A DNA stretch of 14,609 nucleotides from JAVBOJ01 sp031550755 (GTDB taxonomy: Bacteria > Bacillota > Clostridia > Oscillospirales > UBA929), in NCBI GenBank assembly GCA_031550755.1, contig JAVBOJ010000047.1, positions 1 through 14,609 of the forward strand. The letters run 5' to 3'. The notes beneath the pieces were generated by a model that searched no databases, was not told where the DNA came from, and saw only the letters and a program-made list of their open reading frames with translations. Each line of letters opens with the position of its first letter. The stretch's first letter is position 1. Positions 6,366-13,045 of the stretch are shown one piece after another. The position numbers and the translations under genes were made by a program.

Positions 6366-7913
6366 ATGAAAAAACGTGTTTTGGCTGTTTGTATGGCGGT
6401 GGTTGTATTGTGCGGCGCGGCGGCGTCCGCCAACGGCGGGCCGGAGGACGGAGCCGCCCCGCTTGTGGGCGGAAATATCCGCTTTGCCGATACGCCCGAC
6501 ATCCGCGTGGAAAAGGAAGACCTCACCATTGTGCTGTCGCCGCGCACATCGATCGTAACCGCCGAATACACCTTGAAAAATACCGGCCCGGCCCGGGCGC
6601 TGGACTATGTTTTCCCCGTCACGCAATACGTGGACAACAATTACGGAGAAAATCGCATCGCGTGGATTTATTTTTATGACGGCGGCCAAAAACTGACCTG
6701 CGCGCAGCGGGACGAAACGACTAGGGGAGGAGAGGGGCAAGCCTCCGTCACGCTCGGCGGGCAGGAGATGTTTTACGACTATATTCGCAACACGTATTAT
6801 GAAACGTCTCTGCGCTTTGCCGAAGGGGAAAGCAAAACGCTGACCGTCACCTACAAGGCAGGCAACGGGTTCAGCGGCTGGGGCACCAATCAGGCGCTTT
6901 TGTCCGACTATTCCGACACCGTTTTTCTGTATGATCTCAGCCCGGCGGCGGCTTGGGGCGACGGCAAGGCGGGGGAGTTCAACCTGTGGATCGACTATGC
7001 CGATCTGCCCGTGGCGCGGTCGCTTTCGGTCAATATGCCGGGGTTTGTCCGCCAGCCCTCGGGGATATACCGCTACGCCGCGCAGTCCTTCGACTTTGCC
7101 GCGCAGGGCATGATCGCGGCGGTGTTCGACCATCCGATTGAACTGGACGAGTTGGCCGGATGGCAAAAAAATGACGACTGGCTTTCCGAGGGCTATGTTT
7201 CCTCCACCTTGCCGGATGAACAAAACCGCTACGGCATCGCCAACCTGTTTGACAACGACCCGGATACCGTCTGGGCGTCCGACGGCGACGGCGTCGGGGC
7301 AACCATTGAGCTGCTGTTTGACGCCGGGACGAGCTTTGGCGTTTTGAATGGGCATGTCCGGAATGAGCAGCTCTATTACGACAACGCGCGGGTCAAAACA
7401 ATGCAGGTGGAAGTGATCCACCTGCTTGATGGCGGGGAGATGGACGTTTCCGATCCGGTGACGCTGGAATTTGAGGACATTCCCTATGAAAAAATCGATA
7501 CATATTACCCTTGGCTCAGCCTTTCCCTGTTTTATCAAGGCGACTGGCTTCCCGACGGCGTCCGGCTGACAATTTCGGAGGTGTATCCCGGTCGCAAATA
7601 CAAGGAGGTCTGTATCAGCGAGATCTATCTGTTTTCGCGGATCTACTGGGAGGAGACGCGCGCCGGCTATACGATCCGCCCCGCCTCCCTGATTGACAGC
7701 TATGTCGCGCCGAGCGCGTCCCCGTCTCCCTCGCCCGTTCCGAGCGCCGCGCCGTCTCCGATTCACAATACGCCGCCGCCCGTGAGCGCTTCGCCGGACA
7801 CGTCGGCAGAACCGACTTCCTACGATCCGCTCCCGGCCGTTCTCCTCGCGCTGGGCCTCCTGCTGGCGGCGGCCGGCGGCCTCGCGGTCTACCGGCGCGT
7901 CAAGCCGCGTTGA
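6366..7913 (+). CDS. Secreted, C-terminally anchored protein with NADase-type glycan-binding (discoidin-like) domain
   Basis: A 515-residue surface protein. Residues 1-22 form a signal peptide (MKKR, hydrophobic core, cut after ASA). About 30-270 is an all-beta region opening with a segment that suggests a DUF4424-like fold (VEKEDLTIVLSPRTSIVTAEYTLKNTGPA, pairs of beta strands); I recognise no enzyme motif. About 277-428 matches the NADase-type glycan-binding domain: NLFDNDPDTVW, GIGATIEL-like strand, a GHVRNEQLYYDNARVK loop and the closing YKEVCISEIYLF. A Ser/Pro-rich linker (about 445-485) leads to one membrane helix (about 490-510) and a short basic tail, so the protein is anchored with its bulk outside. 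There is no lipobox. GAGGAG lies seven bases before the ATG at 6366; a longer frame from 6264 would overlap the promoter. It stands alone and probably binds host or microbial carbohydrate; that is inference from the domain family. Confidence 0.75.
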   Translation: MKKRVLAVCMAVVVLCGAAASANGGPEDGAAPLVGGNIRFADTPDIRVEKEDLTIVLSPRTSIVTAEYTLKNTGPARALDYVFPVTQYVDNNYGENRIAWIYFYDGGQKLTCAQRDETTRGGEGQASVTLGGQEMFYDYIRNTYYETSLRFAEGESKTLTVTYKAGNGFSGWGTNQALLSDYSDTVFLYDLSPAAAWGDGKAGEFNLWIDYADLPVARSLSVNMPGFVRQPSGIYRYAAQSFDFAAQGMIAAVFDHPIELDELAGWQKNDDWLSEGYVSSTLPDEQNRYGIANLFDNDPDTVWASDGDGVGATIELLFDAGTSFGVLNGHVRNEQLYYDNARVKTMQVEVIHLLDGGEMDVSDPVTLEFEDIPYEKIDTYYPWLSLSLFYQGDWLPDGVRLTISEVYPGRKYKEVCISEIYLFSRIYWEETRAGYTIRPASLIDSYVAPSASPSPSPVPSAAPSPIHNTPPPVSASPDTSAEPTSYDPLPAVLLALGLLLAAAGGLAVYRRVKPR

Positions 7914-7920
7914 CAAAAAC

Positions 7921-7941
7921 CACGGGGTTCCCGTGCCGCTT
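7921..7941 (+). repeat. 21-bp copy of the upstream terminator hairpin, without T-run
   Basis: Identical to 6227-6247 and placed seven bases after the stop codon. The hairpin CACGGG/CCCGTG is kept, but the downstream T-run of the first copy is replaced by CAGAGTG, so it is probably a poor terminator. Confidence 0.75.
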
Positions 7942-7976
7942 CAGAGTGTAGACAACCCCCGTTTCCTCGCGCCCTT

Positions 7977-8040
7977 TTGCGAAAATCGCGTCGAGCCTGA
8001 CGGCTCTGCCGTCAGGTCCTTGCTGGACCGATTTTTGCAA
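7977..8040. repeat. Nested inverted repeat: outer 12-base arms around two inner hairpins
   Basis: Outer arms TTGCGAAAATCG (7977-7988) and CGATTTTTGCAA (8029-8040) pair at 11 of 12 positions. Inside are a hairpin with arms CCTGACGGC/GCCGTCAGG and loop TCT, and a small one with arms GTCC/GGAC. As RNA this would be a three-way junction. Confidence 0.55.
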
Positions 8041-8051
8041 AATATTGAAAC

Positions 8052-8089
8052 AAAAGGATCCGCGGGATTTATTCCTGCGGATCCTTTTT
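8052..8089. terminator. Bidirectional terminator between the surface protein and the ABC gene
   Basis: Arms AAAAGGATCCGC and GCGGATCCTTTT pair perfectly, and the stem extends inward with one mismatch. TTTTT ends the plus-strand side and AAAA begins it, giving a T-run in both directions. It suits the convergent genes on either side. Confidence 0.75.
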
Positions 8090-8129
8090 GTGCAAGCCGC
8101 CTCAGCGGCTTGATCCAAGCTCCCGTTTT

Positions 8130-8153
8130 CGCTGACAAACCTGTTTGTCAGCG
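8130..8153. repeat. Perfect 10-bp inverted repeat
   Basis: Arm CGCTGACAAA (8130-8139), loop CCTG, arm TTTGTCAGCG (8144-8153). It is preceded by a perfect 8-bp hairpin at 8093-8112 (CAAGCCGC, loop CTCA, GCGGCTTG). Neither has a T-run. Confidence 0.65.
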
Positions 8154-8156
8154 GCC

Positions 8157-8193
8157 CGAAATCCCTCCCCGCCAAAGGCAGGGAGGGATTTCG
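8157..8193. repeat. 16-pair inverted repeat next to the ABC gene stop
   Basis: Arm CGAAATCCCTCCC (8157-8169) pairs with 8181-8193; after one mismatch GCC/GGC also pair around an AAA loop. It lies 10 bases beyond the ABC stop codon and may form its mRNA 3' end or protect it from degradation. Confidence 0.65.
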
Positions 8194-8203
8194 CAGGTTG
8201 ACT

Positions 8204-10816
8204 TTACTCTGTGCGCAACGCCACGACGGGGTCTTTTTTGGCCGCGATGCGCGACGGGATCAGGCCGGCGATCACGGTCAGCATCATGCTGAGCGCCACC
8301 AGAATGACCGCCCCGAGCGGCGGCAGCGCCGACACGCCGGAGATACCGGCGATGGATTTGATAATGGCGTTGATGGGGAGTGACAAGAGCAGCGTCGTCA
8401 GGATGCCTATGGCGCCCGACACCAGCCCGATGACCAGCGTCTCGGCGTTGAACACGCTGGAGATGTCGCGCTTGGAGGCGCCGATGCTGCGCAGGATGCC
8501 GATTTCCTTGGTGCGCTCGAGCACCGAAATATAGGTGATGATGCCGATCATGATGGACGAGACGACGAGGGAAATGGCCACAAACGCAATCAGCACATAG
8601 CTGATGACATCAATGATCGAGGTGACCGACGACATGAGCAGCTTGACCATATCGGAATAGTTGATGACAAATTCCTCGTGGCCGGCGTCCTTCTGCCGCT
8701 GGTTGTAATTCGCGATGATCTGGGACACAGCCTCTTTCGAGTCGAAATCAATGGGATACAGCCGGATGGAGCTGGGCTTTTCCCTGTCCACATACCCGAA
8801 TTGGGACAGATTGCGGTCATAGGTATCATTGGCGCTCTCGCTGCCCGACGCCAGCACGGCGGCGCGCTCCTCCTCGGACAGGGAGGCGAGATAGGCCTGC
8901 TCTTCGGGGGTTAGGGCGCTCAGGTCAACCTGCGCGGTTTTGTCGGAAAAGGATTTTCCGGTAAAGACATTGATGTCGGGATTGGCCAGCTGCTCCTTCA
9001 CAATCTCGCTGTCGTTGGCCTGAGAAATGACATATTCGGTGAGCGCACTGGTGTAGCCCACGGTGCCGCTGATGGAGCCGGAGACCGATTCCTCGGACGG
9101 GCGCACAATGCCCACGACCTTGAGATCCAGACTGTCGTCCACCAGCCGTTTGAGGAAAACAACGTCCTCGCGTTTGTCCTGCCAGACGCCGTCGGTTTTT
9201 GTGAAATAATCGGTGTTCATCACCAGCTTGAAGGTGAGCGCCATCAGCTCGTCATAGGTATAGGTCGAGGAGGAGGCCGTGGTGGCGGCGGCTTTGCCGC
9301 TCATCAGATCCTTCATCATTTCCTCGATTTCGTCCTGATCCTTCAGCCCCAGCGAATACAGCGTCATATCGCTGATTTCGTTGCGTTCGTTGACGACCAG
9401 CACGACCTCGTTGAAATTCTGCGGCCAGCCGCCCGCGATCACGTCGTACTGCGCGTCGAGCAGCGCCTGATTGCCGAGCAGCTCGGTCCATACGTTAACG
9501 CTGAGCCCCGCGCCGCCCATGCCCTGCATGGCGCTCATGCTTTCCGCGCCAGGCATGGACATCATTTGTCCCATCCCCATTTCTTCAAACACCTTGCTCG
9601 GATTGACCCGCAGCACGCCTTCGGCGGTGTTGGCTTTGTAAATCTGGGGCTTGATGCTGTAGCCGTACTGGATGGAGTTGGTCAGCGACAAAATGTCGCT
9701 CTCGCCGCTCTCCAGAAAGCGTTTGAATTCGGCCAAATCGTTTTTCTTTTGCTGTTCGGAGAAGGTCTTGATCATATCGGTCATGATGTCGTTGGAATAC
9801 ACCTTGTCAAGCTCGTGCGGCGCGTGGTTCCGGCTGCCGACGTCCATCATGAGGGTCATCATGGCCTCCATGTCCATGGACTGATCCTCGATGACCAGCG
9901 GATAGGTGGACAACGCATCGGACTCGACATTTGAAATATACGCCTGCACGCCGCTCTGGAGCGACAGAATCAGCGCGATTCCGATGATGCCGATGCTGCC
10001 GGCAAACGAGGTCAAAAAGGTGCGGGCTTTTTTGGTGATGAGGTTGTTAAAGCTCAGCGAGAGCGCCGTCCCAAACGACATGGAGGTCTTTTGCTTTTTG
10101 CCGGCGGCCTTGCTCTCTTTTTTCTTTTCGTCTTTGGAATCATAGGGATTGCTGTCCCCGATGACCTGCCCGTCGAGCAGCTTGACGATACGGGTAGAGT
10201 ATTCGTTGGCCAGATCGGGGTTGTGGGTCACCATGATGACCAGCCGGTCGTGCGCGATTTCCTTGAGCAGGATCATAATCTGGAGGCTGGTTTCGGTGTC
10301 CAGCGCACCGGTGGGCTCGTCGGCCAGCAAAATATCGGGGTTGTTGACCAGCGCGCGGGCAATGGCCACCCGCTGCATCTGCCCGCCCGACATCTGATTG
10401 GGCTTCTTTTTGAGCTGGTCGCTCAAACCGACCTTGTTCAGCGCCTCGACCGCCCGTTTTCTGCGCTCGGTCTTGGACACGCCGGACAGGGTCAGCGCCA
10501 GCTCCACGTTGGACAGGGCCGTCTGATGGGAAATCAGGTTATAGGTCTGAAAGACAAAGCCGATCGAACGGTTGCGGTAAGTATCCCAGTCCCGGTCCTT
10601 GTATTCCTTGGTGGAGCGCCCGTTGATGTTCAGGTCGCCGCTGGTATAGCGGTCCAGTCCGCCGATGATATTGAGCAGGGTGGTCTTGCCGCAGCCCGAC
10701 GGGCCGAGGATGGATACAAATTCATTTTCCCGGAATTCGATGTCGATCCCGCGCAGCGCCGGAACGTCTTCGCCGGCCAGCTTGTAGTTCTTGACAATGT
10801 TTTTCAGTTGCAGCAT
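8204..10816 (-). CDS. ABC transporter with fused ATPase and FtsX/MacB-type permease
   Basis: An 870-residue membrane protein. Residues 1-230 are a LolD/MacB-type ATPase: Walker A GPSGCGKTT at 38-46, Q-loop Q90, signature MSGGQMQRVAIARAL from 142, Walker B ILLADEPTGALD from 162 and H-loop H198. A basic linker leads to one membrane helix (about 265-290), a large extracytoplasmic domain (about 295-730), then three helices in an FtsX-type C-terminus (about 735-870; ERTKEIGILRSIGASKRD is typical). Four helices suit a MacB-like mechanotransmission exporter, usually dimeric, not a BceB type. The extracytoplasmic domain has two Met-rich patches, 314-325 and 413-433. I chose the ATG at 10816 because the ATPase family starts MLQLKNI; a weak AAAGGA lies 11 bases upstream. 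It is divergent from a two-component system, which may control it. Likely role, by inference: removal of antimicrobial peptides or another envelope-active molecule. Confidence 0.9.
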   Translation of the reverse strand: MLQLKNIVKNYKLAGEDVPALRGIDIEFRENEFVSILGPSGCGKTTLLNIIGGLDRYTSGDLNINGRSTKEYKDRDWDTYRNRSIGFVFQTYNLISHQTALSNVELALTLSGVSKTERRKRAVEALNKVGLSDQLKKKPNQMSGGQMQRVAIARALVNNPDILLADEPTGALDTETSLQIMILLKEIAHDRLVIMVTHNPDLANEYSTRIVKLLDGQVIGDSNPYDSKDEKKKESKAAGKKQKTSMSFGTALSLSFNNLITKKARTFLTSFAGSIGIIGIALILSLQSGVQAYISNVESDALSTYPLVIEDQSMDMEAMMTLMMDVGSRNHAPHELDKVYSNDIMTDMIKTFSEQQKKNDLAEFKRFLESGESDILSLTNSIQYGYSIKPQIYKANTAEGVLRVNPSKVFEEMGMGQMMSMPGAESMSAMQGMGGAGLSVNVWTELLGNQALLDAQYDVIAGGWPQNFNEVVLVVNERNEISDMTLYSLGLKDQDEIEEMMKDLMSGKAAATTASSSTYTYDELMALTFKLVMNTDYFTKTDGVWQDKREDVVFLKRLVDDSLDLKVVGIVRPSEESVSGSISGTVGYTSALTEYVISQANDSEIVKEQLANPDINVFTGKSFSDKTAQVDLSALTPEEQAYLASLSEEERAAVLASGSESANDTYDRNLSQFGYVDREKPSSIRLYPIDFDSKEAVSQIIANYNQRQKDAGHEEFVINYSDMVKLLMSSVTSIIDVISYVLIAFVAISLVVSSIMIGIITYISVLERTKEIGILRSIGASKRDISSVFNAETLVIGLVSGAIGILTTLLLSLPINAIIKSIAGISGVSALPPLGAVILVALSMMLTVIAGLIPSRIAAKKDPVVALRTE

Positions 10817-10989
10817 ACTCTCAAAGTTCCTTTCCGTCCTGTCTTGCAGACGACATACCCTAGAATAGCGCACCATTGTCAATTTATCGTTAACTGAATA
10901 TGAACCCAACATAAATTGAAGAAGGGTTTACACTTTGTTTACATTTATGTGATATACTTCTTGCATTCATCGGAAAGAGGTGCCGCGAG
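10817..10989. promoter_or_regulatory. Divergent control region between the ABC fusion and the response regulator
   Basis: This AT-rich 173-base region must hold promoters for both directions. Rightward, an extended -10 box (TGATATACT, box TATACT 10953-10958) has no good -35 at 17 bases; a direct repeat TTTACA-N5-TTTACA (10927-10943) lies just upstream instead. Leftward, a TTGACA occurs on the minus strand near 10882-10877, but no convincing -10 box follows, so I do not place that promoter. An 8-base inverted repeat CAATTTAT/ATAAATTG lies at 10880-10887 and 10911-10918. Confidence 0.6.
10927..10943 (+). promoter_or_regulatory. Direct repeat TTTACA-N5-TTTACA, candidate OmpR-family operator
   Basis: Two identical hexamers start 11 bases apart, the one-turn spacing bound head-to-tail by OmpR/PhoB-type regulators. 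They lie 9 bases upstream of the TATACT box in place of a -35 element, the arrangement of a class II activated promoter. Binding by the regulator encoded next to it is inference. Confidence 0.5.
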
Positions 10990-11682
10990 ATGCTCAACAT
11001 ACTGGTCGTCGAGGACGACGAAAAGCTGCGCAAGCTGTTTGCCGCCGTGCTGACCCGCCACGGCTACCGTGCCGTGCTCGCCGAAAACGGGGAGGAGGCG
11101 CTGGCGATATTGGACAGGGAATTTATCAGCCTGGTCATCTCGGATATCATGATGCCCAAAATGGACGGCTATCAGCTGACCAAATCGCTGCGCGACGCGG
11201 GCAGCGACCTGCCCGTGCTCATGATCACCGCCAAGGAGGATTTTGAGGACAAGCAAAAGGGATTTTTGGTCGGCACCGATGACTATATGGTCAAGCCGAT
11301 CGACGTAAACGAAATGCTCCTGCGGGTCGGAGCGCTGCTGCGGCGAGCCAGAATCGTCACCGAGCGCAAGGTCGTCTGCGGCGAGACCACCCTCAACTAC
11401 GACGCGCTGACGGTCTGGTGCGACGGGGAGGAAGTCCTTCTGCCGCAAAAGGAATTTTATCTGCTGTACAAACTGGTCTCCTACCCCAACAAAATTTTTA
11501 CCCGCCAGCAGCTCATGGACGAGATCTGGGGCATGGACAGCGACACCGACGAGCGAACCGTCGATGTGCATGTAAACCGCATCCGCGAGCGGTTCAAGGG
11601 CTGCCCGGATTTCAAGATTGTCACGGTGCGCGGCCTTGGCTACAAGGCGGTGCGCTGTCCCCAGGGCGGTGAGGGAGAATGA
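10990..11682 (+). CDS. OmpR/PhoB-family response regulator
   Basis: A 230-residue transcription regulator. The receiver domain (about 1-120) has the acidic pair D9/D10, the phosphorylated aspartate D52 in VISDIMMPKMDG, T80 and K102. The winged-helix DNA-binding domain (about 130-225) has LPQKEFYLLYKLVSYPNKIFTR and the family end DERTVDVHVNRIRERF followed by VRGLGYK. AAAGAGG lies nine bases before the ATG. The stop overlaps the kinase start (ATGA), so the two are made together. It probably controls the divergent ABC gene and its own operon; the TTTACA repeat upstream is a candidate site. All key residues are present. Confidence 0.95.
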   Translation: MLNILVVEDDEKLRKLFAAVLTRHGYRAVLAENGEEALAILDREFISLVISDIMMPKMDGYQLTKSLRDAGSDLPVLMITAKEDFEDKQKGFLVGTDDYMVKPIDVNEMLLRVGALLRRARIVTERKVVCGETTLNYDALTVWCDGEEVLLPQKEFYLLYKLVSYPNKIFTRQQLMDEIWGMDSDTDERTVDVHVNRIRERFKGCPDFKIVTVRGLGYKAVRCPQGGEGE

Positions 11683-12728
11683 GGCGCCGCAGTCTGTGGC
11701 TCTATTTTGTCGGCATCGTCTTTGTCACCATGCTGGTATCGGCTGTTGTCGTTGCGTTTATCGCGATGCAGCTGCTCCATGAGGGCTCGTTCGCGCCGGG
11801 CGTCAATCCGTTCCCGCATGTGTTTCAGGTGTTGGTGTTCATGAGCGTCCTCATCGGCGCGTCGGTGACGATTTTTGTCGGCCGCGCCATTTTGTCCCCC
11901 ATCATCAAGTTCGGCGAGGCCACGCAGGAGGTGGCCAAGGGCAATTTTTCGGTGCGCATCGAGGAAAATCACAAAATCACCGAGATTTACGAAATGTCCC
12001 GCCGGTTCAACAACATGATTCAGGAGCTGGGCAGCATCGAGACGCTGCGCAACGACTTTGTGGTCAATGTGTCGCATGAGTTCAAAACGCCCATCGCCGC
12101 CATCGAGGGCTACGCCACCCTGCTGCTGGAAAACAATCTGGCGCCGGCCGAGCATGAGGAATATGTCAAAATGATTCTGGAAAGCGCACGGCAGCTCTCC
12201 TCGCTCTCGGGCAACGTGCTCAAGCTGTCCAAGCTGGAAAGTCAGGAGCTGGTGGCCGACAGGGAGTATTTCCGGCTGGACGAGCAGATCCGCGACGTGC
12301 TGGTGGCGCTGGAGCCGGAATGGAGCCAAAAAAACATTGCGCTGGGCATCGCCCTCACCAAGTCGAAATGCTTCGGAAACCGGGAGCTTTTGCGGCAGGT
12401 TTGGATCAATCTCATCGGCAACGCCGTCAAGTTCACGCCGGAAAACGGGAAAATCGACGTGCTTTTGTTCCACGACAGCCCGTGGATCCGGGTCATGATC
12501 TCGGACAACGGGATCGGGATGGACGAGGAGACGCAAAAGCATATTTTCAAGAAGTTTTATCAGGGCGACCGCGCCCGCAACACCGAGGGCAACGGGCTGG
12601 GGCTTGCGCTGACCAAACGGATCATCGACCTGTGCGACGGCCGGATCGAGGTGGAAAGCCAGCCCGGCAAGGGCTCGAAGTTTACGGTGGTGCTGCCGGA
12701 GGGAGAACAGATACCAGAGAACAGGTAG
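11679..12728 (+). CDS. Membrane sensor histidine kinase
   Basis: A 349-residue kinase with two membrane helices (about 9-31 and 50-73) and only about 18 residues between them outside. A HAMP linker follows (about 70-122). The H-box is FVVNVSHEFKTPIAAIEGY with H133 the phosphorylated residue; the N-box is LIGNAVKFTPE (N248), the D-box DNGIG at 276-280 and the G2 box GNGLGLAL from 304. The full ATP-binding core is present. The very small outside loop suggests it senses within the membrane or through a partner, as in peptide-antibiotic systems where the ABC transporter acts as co-sensor; a HAMP domain is, however, unlike the classic BceS kinases. Its partner regulator overlaps it by four bases. 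No T-run terminator is seen after the stop. Confidence 0.93.
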   Translation: MRRRSLWLYFVGIVFVTMLVSAVVVAFIAMQLLHEGSFAPGVNPFPHVFQVLVFMSVLIGASVTIFVGRAILSPIIKFGEATQEVAKGNFSVRIEENHKITEIYEMSRRFNNMIQELGSIETLRNDFVVNVSHEFKTPIAAIEGYATLLLENNLAPAEHEEYVKMILESARQLSSLSGNVLKLSKLESQELVADREYFRLDEQIRDVLVALEPEWSQKNIALGIALTKSKCFGNRELLRQVWINLIGNAVKFTPENGKIDVLLFHDSPWIRVMISDNGIGMDEETQKHIFKKFYQGDRARNTEGNGLGLALTKRIIDLCDGRIEVESQPGKGSKFTVVLPEGEQIPENR

Positions 12729-12741
12729 GGACGGGGCGGTT

Positions 12742-12768
12742 GTAGGGCGCGACGCCCTCGGCGCGCCG
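12742..12768 (+). repeat. 27-bp dispersed repeat, copy B
   Basis: GTAGGGCGCG, then ACGCCCTCGG, then CGCGCCG. It is in the opposite orientation to copy A and lies 14 bases after the kinase stop. Unlike copy A it has no T-run after it. Confidence 0.65.
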
Positions 12769-12798
12769 TATCCAATCCCCAGTGGGCTCCGCCGACAG

Positions 12799-12845
12799 CC
12801 CCTTTTTGTAAAGGGGCCTTTCCCCTGCCCTCTTTACAAAAAGGG
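12799..12845. repeat. Inverted repeat with 14-base arms, REP- or MITE-like
   Basis: CCCTTTTTGTAAAG at 12800-12813 is the exact reverse complement of CTTTACAAAAAGGG at 12832-12845. The left arm can also fold on itself (CCCCTTT/AAAGGGG, 12799-12816). A small GGCC-GCA-GGCC hairpin follows at about 12849-12859. Confidence 0.6.
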
Positions 12846-12899
12846 AGTGGCCGCAGGCCGGGAGATTGTCCCTTCCCAAAATTTTCACCAATTTGTCCC

Positions 12900-12928
12900 T
12901 TGCTTTTCATGCCCCGGCAGTCTATAAT
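12900..12928 (+). promoter_or_regulatory. Sigma-A promoter of the rnf operon
   Basis: TTGCTT at 12900-12905, a 17-base spacer and a perfect TATAAT at 12923-12928. Transcription should start near 12935, leaving a leader of about 110 bases before rnfC. Confidence 0.8.
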
Positions 12929-13045
12929 AGCCAAAGGGGCTTTTTTCGGTTTTGAGGGAAGGAAATCAGCCGAATGGCCCTGTTTTTGTTCCGCTTTTTT
13001 CAAATACCTCCCGCGTGTCCGCGCGGCGAGAGGAGGATCCTTTGT

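Larger units (their letters stand above)
7914..8203. other. Convergent intergenic region with a second hairpin cluster, no gene seen
   Basis: This 290-base tail-to-tail gap holds inverted repeats at 7921-7935, 7977-8040 (nested), 8052-8087, 8093-8112, 8130-8153 and 8157-8193. No frame has a credible ribosome binding site. One hairpin (8052-8089) looks like a bidirectional terminator; the rest have no T-run. Confidence 0.7.
12729..13045. other. Intergenic region with dispersed repeats, then the rnf promoter and leader
   Basis: The first 140 bases carry repeat-derived hairpins (12742-12768 and 12799-12845); the rest is the rnfC promoter and a leader of about 110 bases. The leader contains a small CGCG/CGCG hairpin near 13012-13025 and T-rich tracts but no fold I recognise as a riboswitch. 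No separate gene is seen. Confidence 0.65.

Noticed and set aside
6366..6440. Lipoprotein signal in the glycan-binding protein (Cys in VVVLCGA)
   Set aside because: The residue before Cys is Leu, not Gly, Ala or Ser, and a normal cleavage site (ASA) follows; the C-terminal helix already explains anchoring.
6036..7916. A 626-codon open frame on the minus strand opposite the exporter end and the glycan-binding gene
   Set aside because: It runs across a strong terminator and two well-supported genes, lacks an RBS and is rich in Arg, Gly and His as expected of an antisense frame.
10880..10918. Inverted repeat CAATTTAT/ATAAATTG as an operator
   Set aside because: Eight bases with a 23-base gap in AT-rich DNA is weak, and the direct TTTACA repeat is a better match to the regulator family. 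Recorded only as part of the divergent region.
12935..13045. A riboswitch in the rnf leader
   Set aside because: The leader is about 110 bases, but I see no conserved motif of a known class and no terminator or sequestering stem.
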